A DNA stretch of 41,309 nucleotides from Paracoccaceae bacterium. GTDB lineage: Bacteria > Pseudomonadota > Alphaproteobacteria > Rhodobacterales > Rhodobacteraceae. Under the pieces are notes generated by a model, which was not told the DNA's origin, ran no database searches, and worked only from the letters and a program-made list of their open reading frames with translations. A program made the translations under genes and the position numbers. The DNA lies in assembly GCA_028874915.1 (NCBI GenBank), contig JAPPHA010000040.1, forward strand, positions 1-41,309, in the 5' to 3' direction. Positions 17,594 through 26,872 of the stretch are shown piece after piece (positions within the stretch are counted from its first letter, which is position 1; the number at the start of each line of letters is the position of its first letter).

Positions 17594-18598
17594 TCATAGC
17601 ATTGCGCGCCAGAGGGCGACCGCCTGCCAAGTCTCGGCGATATCATGAACCCTTAGGACTTGCACGCCCTGGCGCAAGGCTTCCAGCCCGACCGCAATCG
17701 AGCCTGGCTGACGTCTGCCAGGGTCTTCCTCCTGTCCGATCGTCCCGACGAAACGTTTCCTGGACGCTCCAAATACCAAACCGCAGCCGAGACTGTGAAA
17801 CAGAGAAAGCCTGCGGATCAGCTGCAGATTGTGTTCGACCGTCTTTCCGAACCCGATTCCCGGATCGACCAGAATCCGGTCCCGCGAAATGCCCGCAGCG
17901 ACGCAGGATTCCACCCTTTCCTCAAGTTCGTCGAGCACGTCCAGGAGGACATCGTCGTAGGTCGGGTCGTTTTGCATGGTCCGGGGTTCACCCTTGGCAT
18001 GCATCAGACAGACCGGCACGCCAGCACGCCGGACGACGTCGAGACTATCAGGATCGAAACGGAGCGCGGAGACGTCATTGACCATGTCAGCCCCGGCCTT
18101 CATGGCCGCCTCCGCCACCTCTGCCTTGCGCGTGTCGATGGAGATGACACCTTGGAACCCGGAACGGCGAACGGACCGGATCACCGGAACCACACGCTGG
18201 ATTTCGTCTTCGGAATCGACGGGATCGGCCCCCGGACGCGTCGATTCACCCCCGATGTCAAGAATTGACACTCCTTCGCGGATGATCGCGGCCGCGCGAT
18301 CGATCGCCTGTTCTGCCCGATGGAACTGTCCGCCGTCGGAAAAACTGTCCGGTGTTACATTGAGAATGCCCATGAGCCTTGGTTCCGCCAGGGAGAGGCT
18401 GCAAATCGGCTGACGCGGCCGGGTCAAGGCGTCGATGACATCGGCATCAACATCGTGCCAGTCGACAACGGCAGGCTCTTCGTTTCGCACCAACCGTTCG
18501 CAAGACTCGAACCATCCTAACCCTCCTGCAAGGACCCGGGCTCGGCTGGGGCGGGCGCGGTCATGGCTGACAATCGGGCGGTATCGTAGCGATTTCAC
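17594..18598 (-). CDS. folP: Dihydropteroate synthase with N-terminal extension
   Basis: Condenses p-aminobenzoate with dihydropterin pyrophosphate in folate synthesis; it is the target of sulfonamides. The 334-residue protein carries the TIM-barrel motifs LMGILNVTPDSFSDGG, DIGGESTRPGA, SIDTRKAEVA, MVNDVSAL, CLMHAKGEPRTMQ, DPGIGFGKT and FGASRKRFVG. About 73 residues precede the barrel (YRPIVSHDRARP, LAGGLGWFESCERL), an extension I recall from Rhodobacterales FolP, so it is probably real and not a misplaced start. The start is GTG 18598. Gaps to folB (224 bases) and glmM (112 bases) are long but same-strand, suggesting an operon or a clustered set of transcripts. Confidence 0.96.
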   Translation of the reverse strand: MKSLRYRPIVSHDRARPSRARVLAGGLGWFESCERLVRNEEPAVVDWHDVDADVIDALTRPRQPICSLSLAEPRLMGILNVTPDSFSDGGQFHRAEQAIDRAAAIIREGVSILDIGGESTRPGADPVDSEDEIQRVVPVIRSVRRSGFQGVISIDTRKAEVAEAAMKAGADMVNDVSALRFDPDSLDVVRRAGVPVCLMHAKGEPRTMQNDPTYDDVLLDVLDELEERVESCVAAGISRDRILVDPGIGFGKTVEHNLQLIRRLSLFHSLGCGLVFGASRKRFVGTIGQEEDPGRRQPGSIAVGLEALRQGVQVLRVHDIAETWQAVALWRAML

Positions 18599-18822
18599 TG
18601 TCTTCGGGATCCTGATCGTGGCGATTCGAAGTGACTACGCGGCGCCTTGACACTCTCACGGGTCTTGCCTGCGGCCGGACGCAACGAAACGGCTTTCGAA
18701 ATCATCCCAATTCGCTCCGCGCGGCCGCGGGAATCGGGCGACTACGGATCTTGGCCAACTCTGCGACAAACTCACAGGGGTTCGAGCCTTGACGCAACGT
18801 GTCTTGGGTAGCCGACGACGCC

Positions 18823-19866
18823 TTACAGCGCCTCCGGACAGTCGACAATCCGAATCCGGATCCCACGAAACGCAGCCTGCAACGACATCGCCCGTTCGGA
18901 TCCATCACCACAGATCGATATCGACGAGATCGACATACGGCCGGCGAGCCAAGCGGCAAGCGCCGGCGCCAGAAGATGGCGCTCGCAGTTCCCGTCCCCG
19001 GTCATGCAATCCAGCGCAGTTTCGGCGGCCAGCCTTGCCGGAGCCCAGATTGACGTTCGCCCTTCCCGGATCCGACTCTCGAGTTCGGTCCGACTTCCGA
19101 CGACAGCACTGTCTCGGTCCATTGAGGCCAGCATCCAGGCGTTCTGTTCGATGGCGAGAAGTGCGATCCTCAAGTCAGCATCAACATGGTCCGACACTGG
19201 ACGCTCATGGGATGGCTGATCGAGACAGAGAATCGCTGACGATGACCGCCTTCGGATCGCTGCGAGCCAGACGGGCAGCTCATCGGATTGAAGCAAGCGA
19301 TTCGAAAGAAACACGATCAGAGGATCGGATCTCTCCGGCACCGAAGTCGAAGGTCCGTCGGGACATTCGGCAAGCTGGACATCCCCGAACCGGACCGTAT
19401 TGTCCGTCGTTCGGATTGCCCATTCGCGTCGGTGACGGACAATTTCGACTCCAAGTGCTCCGGATACCCGGTCCAGCTTTTCGATTCGGATCCGAACAAA
19501 CGCAACTTGATCATCACCAAGTAGGCCGTCGGCAATCCGTTCGGCCAGCGTCTCGAGCAGGTCTGCACGTTCGCCCGCAAGCACATGGTCGATTGCTTCG
19601 ACGATGCAGTCGTAGGACAGGACCCTGTCCACGTCGTCGTCCGCCCTTGCCACCCGACTCCGGAGAGCCATCACGACGTTGAAGCGAACGCGCTGCGGTT
19701 GGTGCTTCTCGTCGGCGAACGCGCCGACATCCAGAAGGCGGATGTGATCGCGGAGAAAAACCGTATCCGGGGACATTTCCTCCGGGGCGGTGCCAAAGAG
19801 CCTGGTTGCCTCTGAATCGGTCAATTCAGGATCATGCGCCCACCGAAACGGCGGCGTCCGGTTCAC
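18823..19866 (-). CDS. folB: Dihydroneopterin aldolase with long C-terminal domain
   Basis: Residues 32-145 are the FolB domain, which cleaves dihydroneopterin to hydroxymethyl-dihydropterin and glycolaldehyde. It shows DVGAFADEKHQPQRVRFNV, VLSYDCIVEAI, LLETLAERIAD and EKLDRVSGALGVEIVR with catalytic Lys130. A further 200 residues follow (LIVFLSNRLLQSDELPVWL, LLAIEQNAWMLAS, VVGSRTELESRIREG, TSIWAPARL, LLAPALAAWLAGR). The extension is shared with Rhodobacterales homologues as I recall them. It resembles in outline an amino-acid-kinase fold lacking the Lys/Gly loop, which is an inference. The start is uncertain: GTG 19866 or 19875 keeps the N-terminal FRWAHDP segment, ATG 19776 removes it, and the open frame continues to 20064. 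Confidence 0.85.
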   Translation of the reverse strand: MNRTPPFRWAHDPELTDSEATRLFGTAPEEMSPDTVFLRDHIRLLDVGAFADEKHQPQRVRFNVVMALRSRVARADDDVDRVLSYDCIVEAIDHVLAGERADLLETLAERIADGLLGDDQVAFVRIRIEKLDRVSGALGVEIVRHRREWAIRTTDNTVRFGDVQLAECPDGPSTSVPERSDPLIVFLSNRLLQSDELPVWLAAIRRRSSSAILCLDQPSHERPVSDHVDADLRIALLAIEQNAWMLASMDRDSAVVGSRTELESRIREGRTSIWAPARLAAETALDCMTGDGNCERHLLAPALAAWLAGRMSISSISICGDGSERAMSLQAAFRGIRIRIVDCPEAL

Positions 19867-20076
19867 CCGAGGCACGGCAAGGGATGACCCCGGACAATGC
19901 GACAGCCGGAGCCCATGATCGGCCCTTCGATCAACGATCGGTTCGGTGCCTGAAGCCGTCGCGGCGTCCTGGGGCATCCGGCGATCCGGCAGGTTCGGGA
20001 CCTTGCATGTGCGGAACCTTCCCTTTGCACCGGATCGGGTCGGCGATTGTCGGCCAGGACCCACCGGCCGCCAGCA

Positions 20077-21039
20077 CTAGGGTTCGTTCCGGGTGTAAAA
20101 GTAATGGTCACCAATTCTGGCCGTCGGAGTCAAAAGCCGGCTCCAGCGCGGACGAACGGTCGTCGCATGGTAGAACAACGCACCTGTCGTCAGGTTTGAT
20201 TCGAATCCGTCCAGCATCACGCGCGCGACGCGTGCCGATCTCTGATGCGCGGCAGCCTCATGGAATACTTCGTTCAAACCATCGCATTTGTAAGAAAACT
20301 GGCATCGGTCCCGGTATCGTGAACCCTGCTCCAGAACGGCGCAGATGGTTTCCGGAAACTTTGCCGAATCCCGCCGGTTGAGAATGATCTCGGCGACCGC
20401 CAACTGTCCGGACACAGGTTCACCCCGCGCTTCGAAGTAAATCGCCTCCGTTAGACAACTCCACTCATCGTAGTCATCGAGATCAGAACCGAAGGGATGA
20501 CTTTCCGCGATTTCGGCCAGGACGGGATAAACCCGCTTCCATCGCAGTTGCCGAATGGAACCCGGACGCGGCAAGGGCCTGACGGCATCCACGGGTTCGC
20601 TGACCCCAGCCGGAACCGAATGCGGAGTCGCAACCCGCTCGCCATTCGACAGGGCCAGGGATTGCGAGCGAGGTGGCGGGCGAAGAATGGCAACCGGAGG
20701 TTGGCCCGGCGATGACCGGGGTCGAATCCGGATGTCCGTGAGATCCGGCGAACGCCGGGGTGGCACCGCCAGGGCCAATCCTTCGAGCCCGTCCAATCCA
20801 ACCGGTGTCGTCACCGCATGTGGCGGTTTGATTCCGGGCGTGGACGGTTTCAGAATCGAGTGGTGCTGACCGGGTCCCGATCCAGAGAGTATCGGCCTGG
20901 CCTCATATGGATCGGTCAGACGGGGGTGAACGGATGCAATCGTGATCTCGGCCGTAGAATCAGCCCGCGCCACCACAGTTTGGGCAACAAGTCCGGCGCC
21001 ACACAAGACCAAGCATGCCCACTTCCGAAGACGCGCCAA
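20077..21039 (-). CDS. Cell wall hydrolase, SleB/CwlJ-type
   Basis: A 320-residue exported protein. Residues 1-27 form a signal peptide (RKW, a hydrophobic core, then VVARA). A long Pro/Arg-rich, probably disordered linker spans about 28-165. The C-terminal catalytic domain (about 192-320) has SCLTEAIYFEARGEPVSGQ, which includes the candidate catalytic Glu198 and Glu203, VAEIILNRRDSAKFPETICAVL, CQFSYKCDG and ALFYHATTVRPRW. This is the Hydrolase_2 family, lytic transglycosylase-like enzymes first described in spore germination but common in non-sporulating Alphaproteobacteria, where they probably remodel peptidoglycan. It lies between folB and ppdK on the same strand without tight coupling. 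Confidence 0.9.
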   Translation of the reverse strand: MARLRKWACLVLCGAGLVAQTVVARADSTAEITIASVHPRLTDPYEARPILSGSGPGQHHSILKPSTPGIKPPHAVTTPVGLDGLEGLALAVPPRRSPDLTDIRIRPRSSPGQPPVAILRPPPRSQSLALSNGERVATPHSVPAGVSEPVDAVRPLPRPGSIRQLRWKRVYPVLAEIAESHPFGSDLDDYDEWSCLTEAIYFEARGEPVSGQLAVAEIILNRRDSAKFPETICAVLEQGSRYRDRCQFSYKCDGLNEVFHEAAAHQRSARVARVMLDGFESNLTTGALFYHATTVRPRWSRLLTPTARIGDHYFYTRNEP

Positions 21040-21418
21040 TCCCCACTCCTGAATCCGGCAATACCAGAGCCAATGACATCAATATCTACTCCAAATCCCC
21101 GAATATGTCCAATGTCGAAGCCGGTTCCGGCGTATCGGGCACGTCGACGCCTGTACGGAGACAATCGGCCTGTCGTGAATTCTCGTTGCTGGCCGAACGA
21201 CCGATTCGTTCCGTTGAACCCGTGAAATTCCGGCTTCGGAACGCTGAACCGGGTTCTTGCCCAGGTTTCCGCCACGAATGACCGCGACTGTCGACAGCAA
21301 GCGCCTGTCTCTCGCGTTGTGCACAGGCCCTGCCGGGACCAGGACGACACCGGTCCCGGTCTGAGTTCGGATTGTCGGCAAACGGGGTTTGGACTCTTGC
21401 TGCCCGTCGGAGGCTACG
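21040..21418. other. Intergenic, no gene seen
   Basis: About 380 bases between ppdK and the SleB-type gene. Minus-strand frames are Arg-rich and unconvincing. An AT-richer patch at about 21060-21115 could hold the hydrolase promoter. No clear terminator hairpin with a T-run is visible after ppdK. Confidence 0.4.
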
Positions 21419-24052
21419 TCATGCCGATTGTCCTTGGTCCCCCGCCGTGGATGTCCCCGATCCGGCAAATTCGGACCCGTACCGGGCAGAACGAAGTGCT
21501 TCCTGGGCTGCGGCCAAACGGGCCACCGGAGTCCGGTAAGGCGAGCACGAGACGTAGTCGAAACCGGCCCTGTGACAGAAGGCCACTGAAAGGGGGTCAC
21601 CGCCATGTTCGCCGCAAAGGCCGAGAACGAGGTCGGACCGCGTGATCCGTCCTCGGTTGGCGGCAAGGATCAGCAGTTCCCCGACACCGTCAACGTCCAG
21701 GCACTGGAACGGGTCCTCCTGGTAGACGCCGAGATTGACGTATTCCCGCATGAATCGACCGGCGTCATCCCGGCTCAACCCATAGGCCATCTGGGTCAGG
21801 TCGTTCGTTCCGAAGCTGAGAAATGCCGAGACTCTCGCGATCTCGCTGGCTCTCAGCGCCGCCCGCGGGGTTTCGACCATAACGCCGAGCGAATACTCGA
21901 ACTCACAGCTGCATTCAATCCGAACGGCGGCGGCGACAGCATCGACCCGGGACTTGACGATCTCTACTTCCCGCGTAGCCGAAACAAGTGGAACCATGAT
22001 CTCGGGTGTAATGGTCGTTCCCGTTTCCCGGCCGACCGCCACGGCCGCCTCAAAGATCGCGCGGGCCTGCATGTCGTAGATTTCAGGGACAGTGATTCCA
22101 AGCCGGACCCCCCGCAGTCCCAGCATCGGGTTGAATTCCGCAAGATCCTCGATTCGCGCGCTGACTTGCGAGATCGGTAGGTCCATCGCTTCCGCCAGAC
22201 GCCGAATGGCTTCACGTGAGCGCGGAACGAATTCATGAAGCGGCGGATCGAGCAGACGGATGCAAACCGGCATCCCTTCCATGATCCGGAACATCTCGAC
22301 AAATTCGTTCCGCTGCATCGGAAGCAAACGGTTCAGGGCCGCCTGGCGGTCTTCCGGTGTCGGCGCCAGTATCAGTTCACGCATCAGTGTCAGCCTGCCA
22401 GGCTCGAAGAACATATGTTCGGTCCGAACCAGCCCGACGCCGTCGACCCCGAATTCCCGAGCGAGTCGAGCCTCCACCGCAGTGTCCGAATTGGCGCGAA
22501 CACCAATCGTCCGGGCCTTGTCGGCCCAGGACATGAAAGTCCCGAAAGCACCGCCCAGATCCGGATCGACAAGCGCGGGGGCGCCGATGATGGCGAGACC
22601 GGCCGTACCGTCCACCGTGATCACGTCACCCTCGGACAGGACCCGATCATCAGGAAGTGTGACGGTTCTTGCCCGGACGTCCACCTTGATCGACGTGGCC
22701 CCGGTGACGCAGGGGACACCGAGTCCCCGGGCAACCACGGCGGCGTGGCTGGTCATACCTCCCTTTTGGGTGAGAATGGCATCTGCCGAATGCATGCCGC
22801 GAACATCTTCCGGAGACGTTTCGACCCGCAACAGAATGCAGTGCTCTTCGCGCGCCTTCATGGCCTGCGCCGCCATGGCACTGAACACGATGGCGCCGGT
22901 CGCCGCCCCCGGGCTGGCGGCGACGCCAGCGGCGAAGACATCCGTTTCGGCCCTGGGGTCGACCTGGGACAGCATGACTTCGTCCAGGCTCAGGGGATCC
23001 ACGGACAGGAGTGCGGCCTCCTTCGTGATCAGCCGGTCCTGGGCCAGCCGCACGGCAGATGTAACGCCAGCTCTCGCCGACTGTTCCGCCGGCACGACAT
23101 CAAGCAGCCAAACGGTCCCGTTCTCCAAAGTGAAGTCAAGCCGGACATCCATGTGAAAGACCCGGCGGGCCCGCTGACCATGATCACGCAGAACCCGCAT
23201 GGCTCCCGGACAGTCGGTCTCGAAATCCGGGGATGTCGTTTCCTTTCCGAATGTGTGGTCGGGCTGCCCGGGGCGGTCGGCCAGCCCTTCGATCCGACCC
23301 TGCATCTGCGGTCGAAACCGGCCCCAAGGTTGAGGCTCGCCAGAGATCGGCGACAGGAATTGAACATATCCGGTTCCGCTGGGGCCGGGACCCACTCCCA
23401 GGACCATTTCCTGAACGATCAGCCCGAAGCCGGCATCCGAAGGCGCTCCCCTTGCCTCACGAAGCAGGCGGGCCGAACGGCCATCCCAGGCCGCAGCCAT
23501 GGACTGGAGGCCTTCTCGGAGCTGGACTTCGGGATCCTCCGGAAAGGCGTCGTCGACGAGGTCCTCATAGAGTTCAAGGTAGGCTGCCACCAGACTCCCA
23601 GGATCCTCGCCGACCCGTTCGTGGTCGCTGGCAATGGCCTGAAAGTCCTCGACATCAACCCTCTTGATCCTGACAGCGAATTCCTGGATTTGCCGGCAAT
23701 ACAGTCGGGTCGCGTTGTATTCGCCGAGGCGATCCGCAAGCCTGTCGTGCATCCCGCGATTCATCCCGACGTTGATCAGCGTCTCCGGGCCCCCCCACGC
23801 CCGAACAATGGGGCTCGAGCGAATCGACACCAGTGTTCCAGGGCGGATCAGCGAGGACAGCTTCCATTCCGTCGGGATTCCGGAGCTGGCAATCTCCCGA
23901 ACGACTTCCGTCCGCAGCGCAAATCCCCTGGGCACGGGCAAACCGGCGGCCAGCAACCGATTGAGCGCACTCGCTCTTGCGCCGAATTCCTCCACGGGCA
24001 AATCGGAGTCCTGGGCAAGTTCCCGGATCGCATACTCGGATTGACGGTTCAC
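21419..24052 (-). CDS. ppdK: Pyruvate phosphate dikinase-like PEP-utilizing enzyme
   Basis: The 877-residue length and domain order match PPDK, which interconverts pyruvate and phosphoenolpyruvate. The swivelling domain is intact, with phospho-His436 in TQKGGMTSHAAVV. So is the PEP/pyruvate barrel, with MVETPRAA, SFGTNDLTQM and catalytic Cys813 in GLCGEHGGDP. The N-terminal ATP-grasp half is not standard. The loop GGKGANLAEM appears as EFGARASALN. VSVRSGAR..MPGMMDT is RSSPIVRAWGGPETL. The ATP-binding LQTR after E/DFT.E.G is LLDVV (Asp318 for Gln). Position beside glyS fits ppdK in this lineage, and I recall similar variants in Rhodobacterales. Full dikinase activity is therefore uncertain. 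Confidence 0.88.
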   Translation of the reverse strand: MNRQSEYAIRELAQDSDLPVEEFGARASALNRLLAAGLPVPRGFALRTEVVREIASSGIPTEWKLSSLIRPGTLVSIRSSPIVRAWGGPETLINVGMNRGMHDRLADRLGEYNATRLYCRQIQEFAVRIKRVDVEDFQAIASDHERVGEDPGSLVAAYLELYEDLVDDAFPEDPEVQLREGLQSMAAAWDGRSARLLREARGAPSDAGFGLIVQEMVLGVGPGPSGTGYVQFLSPISGEPQPWGRFRPQMQGRIEGLADRPGQPDHTFGKETTSPDFETDCPGAMRVLRDHGQRARRVFHMDVRLDFTLENGTVWLLDVVPAEQSARAGVTSAVRLAQDRLITKEAALLSVDPLSLDEVMLSQVDPRAETDVFAAGVAASPGAATGAIVFSAMAAQAMKAREEHCILLRVETSPEDVRGMHSADAILTQKGGMTSHAAVVARGLGVPCVTGATSIKVDVRARTVTLPDDRVLSEGDVITVDGTAGLAIIGAPALVDPDLGGAFGTFMSWADKARTIGVRANSDTAVEARLAREFGVDGVGLVRTEHMFFEPGRLTLMRELILAPTPEDRQAALNRLLPMQRNEFVEMFRIMEGMPVCIRLLDPPLHEFVPRSREAIRRLAEAMDLPISQVSARIEDLAEFNPMLGLRGVRLGITVPEIYDMQARAIFEAAVAVGRETGTTITPEIMVPLVSATREVEIVKSRVDAVAAAVRIECSCEFEYSLGVMVETPRAALRASEIARVSAFLSFGTNDLTQMAYGLSRDDAGRFMREYVNLGVYQEDPFQCLDVDGVGELLILAANRGRITRSDLVLGLCGEHGGDPLSVAFCHRAGFDYVSCSPYRTPVARLAAAQEALRSARYGSEFAGSGTSTAGDQGQSA

Positions 24053-24157
24053 CGTTCGTCTCCATTGTCACCGGCCGGCATGGCCCGTGTCACGATGACG
24101 GCCATGGGTGCGACCGCTCTCGAACGTGCCATTCCCGACAAACGGAACACAGCAGTT

Positions 24158-26329
24158 TCAGCCGCCAATTTTCGAGAAATCGGCGACCCGGCACATCACT
24201 TCGCGGATCCGGTTCAGCAGGCACAGTCGGTTCCGCCTGAGAACGGGATTCGGAGAATTGACCAGGACAGCGTCGAAGAACGCGTCGACAGGTACGCGAA
24301 GTCGCGACATCGCCGTCATCGCCTGAACGAAGTCCTCCACGTCGAGCGCCTTGACGATGGCGGATTCCGAAGCCCCAAGGGCCGAAAACAGCGCCCTCTC
24401 CGTATCGAGTTCAACAAGGTGCATATCGGGCGCCAACTGGTACGAGACGCCGTCCTTCCGTTCTTCGGCAACCAGAATGTTGTTGGCGCGGCGGAATCCC
24501 TGCAGCAGGTCCGTTCCTTCAGCCGTTCCAAGAAAGTCCTGAAGAGAACGCGCCCGCTCGACGAGCAGCCAAAGATCGTCGCTGGACGGCATGGCCAGAC
24601 AGGCATCAATCACCTCGTGGGCGATGCCTGCCCCCCTGAGAAACACTTTCAGGCGATCGTGGAAAAACTCGATCAAATCGTTGGCGTCGAGGTCCGGATA
24701 GTCGGATGACGCCGCCGCGAAGAGATCGTGAAGCGGCAATCGGAGTTGGTTCTCCAGAATCAAGCGAATGATCCCGATCGCCGCGCGACGGAGCGCGAAC
24801 GGGTCTTTCGATCCAGTCGGTTTCTCGCCGATCGACCAAAACCCGAACAGCATGTCGAACCGATCGGCGAGCCCGACCGCCACCGAAACCGGCGCGTGCG
24901 GGACCGGGTCATTTGCACCTGCAGGGAGGTGATGTTCCCGGCAGGCGTCTGCAACCTCCGGCTCATATCCGGCTGCAACTGCGTATCGGCGACCCATACG
25001 GCCCTGCAGTTCAGGGAACTCCTGAACCATCTCCGAGAGCAGGTCCAACTTGGCGATCCGGGCAGCGGACTCTGCAGCCTCCGGTTGGGCCCCAACCCGT
25101 TCCGAAAGCGAGCCTGCCAGCCGTTCCAACCGGTTCGCACGGTCGGCCTGGGATCCGAGGCGGTTGTGAAACGTGACTGAAGCCAGGCCATCACGCCAGG
25201 GTTTCATGCCGGTCCGGGCCGTTCGCATATCGTTGTCCCAAAAGAACGCGGCATCTGACAGCCGGGCGGACAGAACCTTGCGATTGCCGGCCAGGATTGT
25301 CGCGCCACCGTCCGCAGTCTCCGTATTGGCCACGGTGACGAAGGCCTCGATTCGCCCGGTGCCGGGATTCCGGACCGACAGGAATTTTTGATGTTCCCGC
25401 ATCGAGACCTGCAGAACTTCAGGCGGCAATCCCAGGAATTCCCGGGGAATGTGACCAACCAAAACGACCGGCCATTCAACGAGGCCGGCGATTTCGGCGA
25501 GCAATTCGCTGTCCTCGATCAGTTCCAGCCCCAGTTCCGAGACCAGGTTTTCTGTGTTCGTGCGGACCCGCTCAGCCCGATCCACGGAGTCGAGAATCAC
25601 CTTGGCTTCGGCCAGCCGGCCACGGTAATCGCGAAAACACGCCACTGAAAACGATTCCGGGGACATATACCGATGCCCCCGTGTCCTGTCGCCACTCCTG
25701 ATGCCCGCCCATTCGAACGGGACGATCCGGGCCAGAGGTGGTTCCGCCTCGGCCGCCCCCGGTTCAGGCCCGGCCTCCCTGACGTGCCCGTCCGTGTCGC
25801 CCTGCCCGTCGTCCACGTCTTCCGAAAGGATGCAGAGGATCGAGTGAATCGGGCGGACCCAACGGAACGGCCTCGCTCCCCAACGCATGGATTTCGGCCA
25901 GGGAAAGCTCTCAAAAACGCCCGGAATGACATCAGCCGCGATATCCGAAGCGGCCCGGCCGGGTTTCTCGACGACTGCATAGAGGACCTTGACCGGTTCC
26001 GCCTTGCGACCGCCCTTCCCCTTCCGGTCCTCGCGAACTTCGAGATTCTCGCGTTCGAGCCCGGTCGAACGCAAGAATCCTTCCACTGCCGCCTCGGGCG
26101 CGTCCGCCCTTGGTCCCCTCCGCTCTTCCCGGGTCGCGCCGGAAGCAGCTGACAACCCGGCCACCCGGAGGCAAAGCCGCCTCGGCGTGGCATAAGCCAC
26201 GGATTCGGTGAACTCCAGGCCAGCGGCCGACAAAGCATCTGAAACCCGTTGTTCCAGGTCGCGGGCCGCCCGGCGCTGCATGCGCGCCGGAATTTCCTCC
26301 GACAGGACTTCCAGAAGCAGTTCCGGCAT
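24158..26329 (-). CDS. glyS: Glycine-tRNA ligase beta subunit
   Basis: Beta chain of the heterotetrameric alpha2-beta2 glycyl-tRNA synthetase, needed for tRNA recognition together with GlyQ. The 723 residues show the family opening PELLLEVLSEEIPARMQRRA. The middle region includes FPKSMRW-like FPWPKSMRWG and RPIHSI, then VMREHQKF-like VSMREHQKF and FVTVANTE. The HD-like segment has DLLSEMVQEFPELQGRMGRRYA. The C-terminal anticodon-binding region has DPFALRRAAIGIIRLI. ATG 26329 follows the upstream stop by only 3 bases. It is the third gene of glyQ-DUF6446-glyS. Confidence 0.97.
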   Translation of the reverse strand: MPELLLEVLSEEIPARMQRRAARDLEQRVSDALSAAGLEFTESVAYATPRRLCLRVAGLSAASGATREERRGPRADAPEAAVEGFLRSTGLERENLEVREDRKGKGGRKAEPVKVLYAVVEKPGRAASDIAADVIPGVFESFPWPKSMRWGARPFRWVRPIHSILCILSEDVDDGQGDTDGHVREAGPEPGAAEAEPPLARIVPFEWAGIRSGDRTRGHRYMSPESFSVACFRDYRGRLAEAKVILDSVDRAERVRTNTENLVSELGLELIEDSELLAEIAGLVEWPVVLVGHIPREFLGLPPEVLQVSMREHQKFLSVRNPGTGRIEAFVTVANTETADGGATILAGNRKVLSARLSDAAFFWDNDMRTARTGMKPWRDGLASVTFHNRLGSQADRANRLERLAGSLSERVGAQPEAAESAARIAKLDLLSEMVQEFPELQGRMGRRYAVAAGYEPEVADACREHHLPAGANDPVPHAPVSVAVGLADRFDMLFGFWSIGEKPTGSKDPFALRRAAIGIIRLILENQLRLPLHDLFAAASSDYPDLDANDLIEFFHDRLKVFLRGAGIAHEVIDACLAMPSSDDLWLLVERARSLQDFLGTAEGTDLLQGFRRANNILVAEERKDGVSYQLAPDMHLVELDTERALFSALGASESAIVKALDVEDFVQAMTAMSRLRVPVDAFFDAVLVNSPNPVLRRNRLCLLNRIREVMCRVADFSKIGG

Positions 26330-26332
26330 ACC

Positions 26333-26872
26333 CTACTGCCGTCCTTCGCCTGAGAACTGATGCCACGAAAAGGCACGCCCGTCCGGATAGACAGCAACCA
26401 ACCGGTCGACCCCGGGCGCGATGTCGCGCTCGCCGAGAAAGGCCAACGCCCCCCCGTCTGCCAGGCTCTCGGTCAGGCGCTTGGCATCGAAACAGTCGAA
26501 CCACGAGGGCGGGCGCAGGGGGGTTGCCCCTTCGACAAGGACGTAACGCCGCTTCAACGCTTCGATCGACTGGTCGACTTCGAAGCAGCCCCGGAATTTC
26601 AGCGGACTCGTAGAGGCGTCTATTCCGGAAAACCCTGTAACAGGCACCGGCTCTGGCAGCCCATTGTCAAGCCGCGTCAGCCGGATCACGGTCAGCGACG
26701 GTGACAACGTCTCCGCGACTTCGGAATCGGATTCGGTGCCATGACCGCGGTTCGGTTCGTCGACGCGAACGCTTCGGTAGTAGGCGTAGTTCTGGGTATA
26801 GATCAGCGCCATCCCCGCAAGAGCACTGCTGACAACCAGCACCACAACCAGGATCTTGCCGTTCAGAGACAC
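26333..26872 (-). CDS. DUF6446-like membrane-anchored protein
   Basis: A 179-residue protein between glyQ and glyS, overlapping the glyQ end by 10 bases and ending 3 bases before glyS. Residues 5-25 form an N-terminal hydrophobic segment ([19 protein letters not shown]), so it is an inner-membrane-anchored or exported protein. Conserved-looking parts are [46 protein letters not shown] and [18 protein letters not shown] recall the same gene type at the same place in Rhodobacterales, now called DUF6446. Function is unknown; tight coupling to the synthetase genes implies coexpression, not necessarily shared function. Confidence 0.8.
   Translation of the reverse strand: MSLNGKILVVVLVVSSALAGMALIYTQNYAYYRSVRVDEPNRGHGTESDSEVAETLSPSLTVIRLTRLDNGLPEPVPVTGFSGIDASTSPLKFRGCFEVDQSIEALKRRYVLVEGATPLRPPSWFDCFDAKRLTESLADGGALAFLGERDIAPGVDRLVAVYPDGRAFSWHQFSGEGRQ

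Noticed and set aside
16813-18081. Plus-strand frame of 422 codons opposite glmM and folP
   Set aside because: Spans two well-supported opposite genes; low-complexity Arg/Pro/Ser content with no motif.
22235-24709. Very long plus-strand frame (824 codons) opposite ppdK and glyS
   Set aside because: Antisense artefact of high-GC coding sequence: both minus-strand genes have unmistakable motifs, and this frame crosses a gene boundary.
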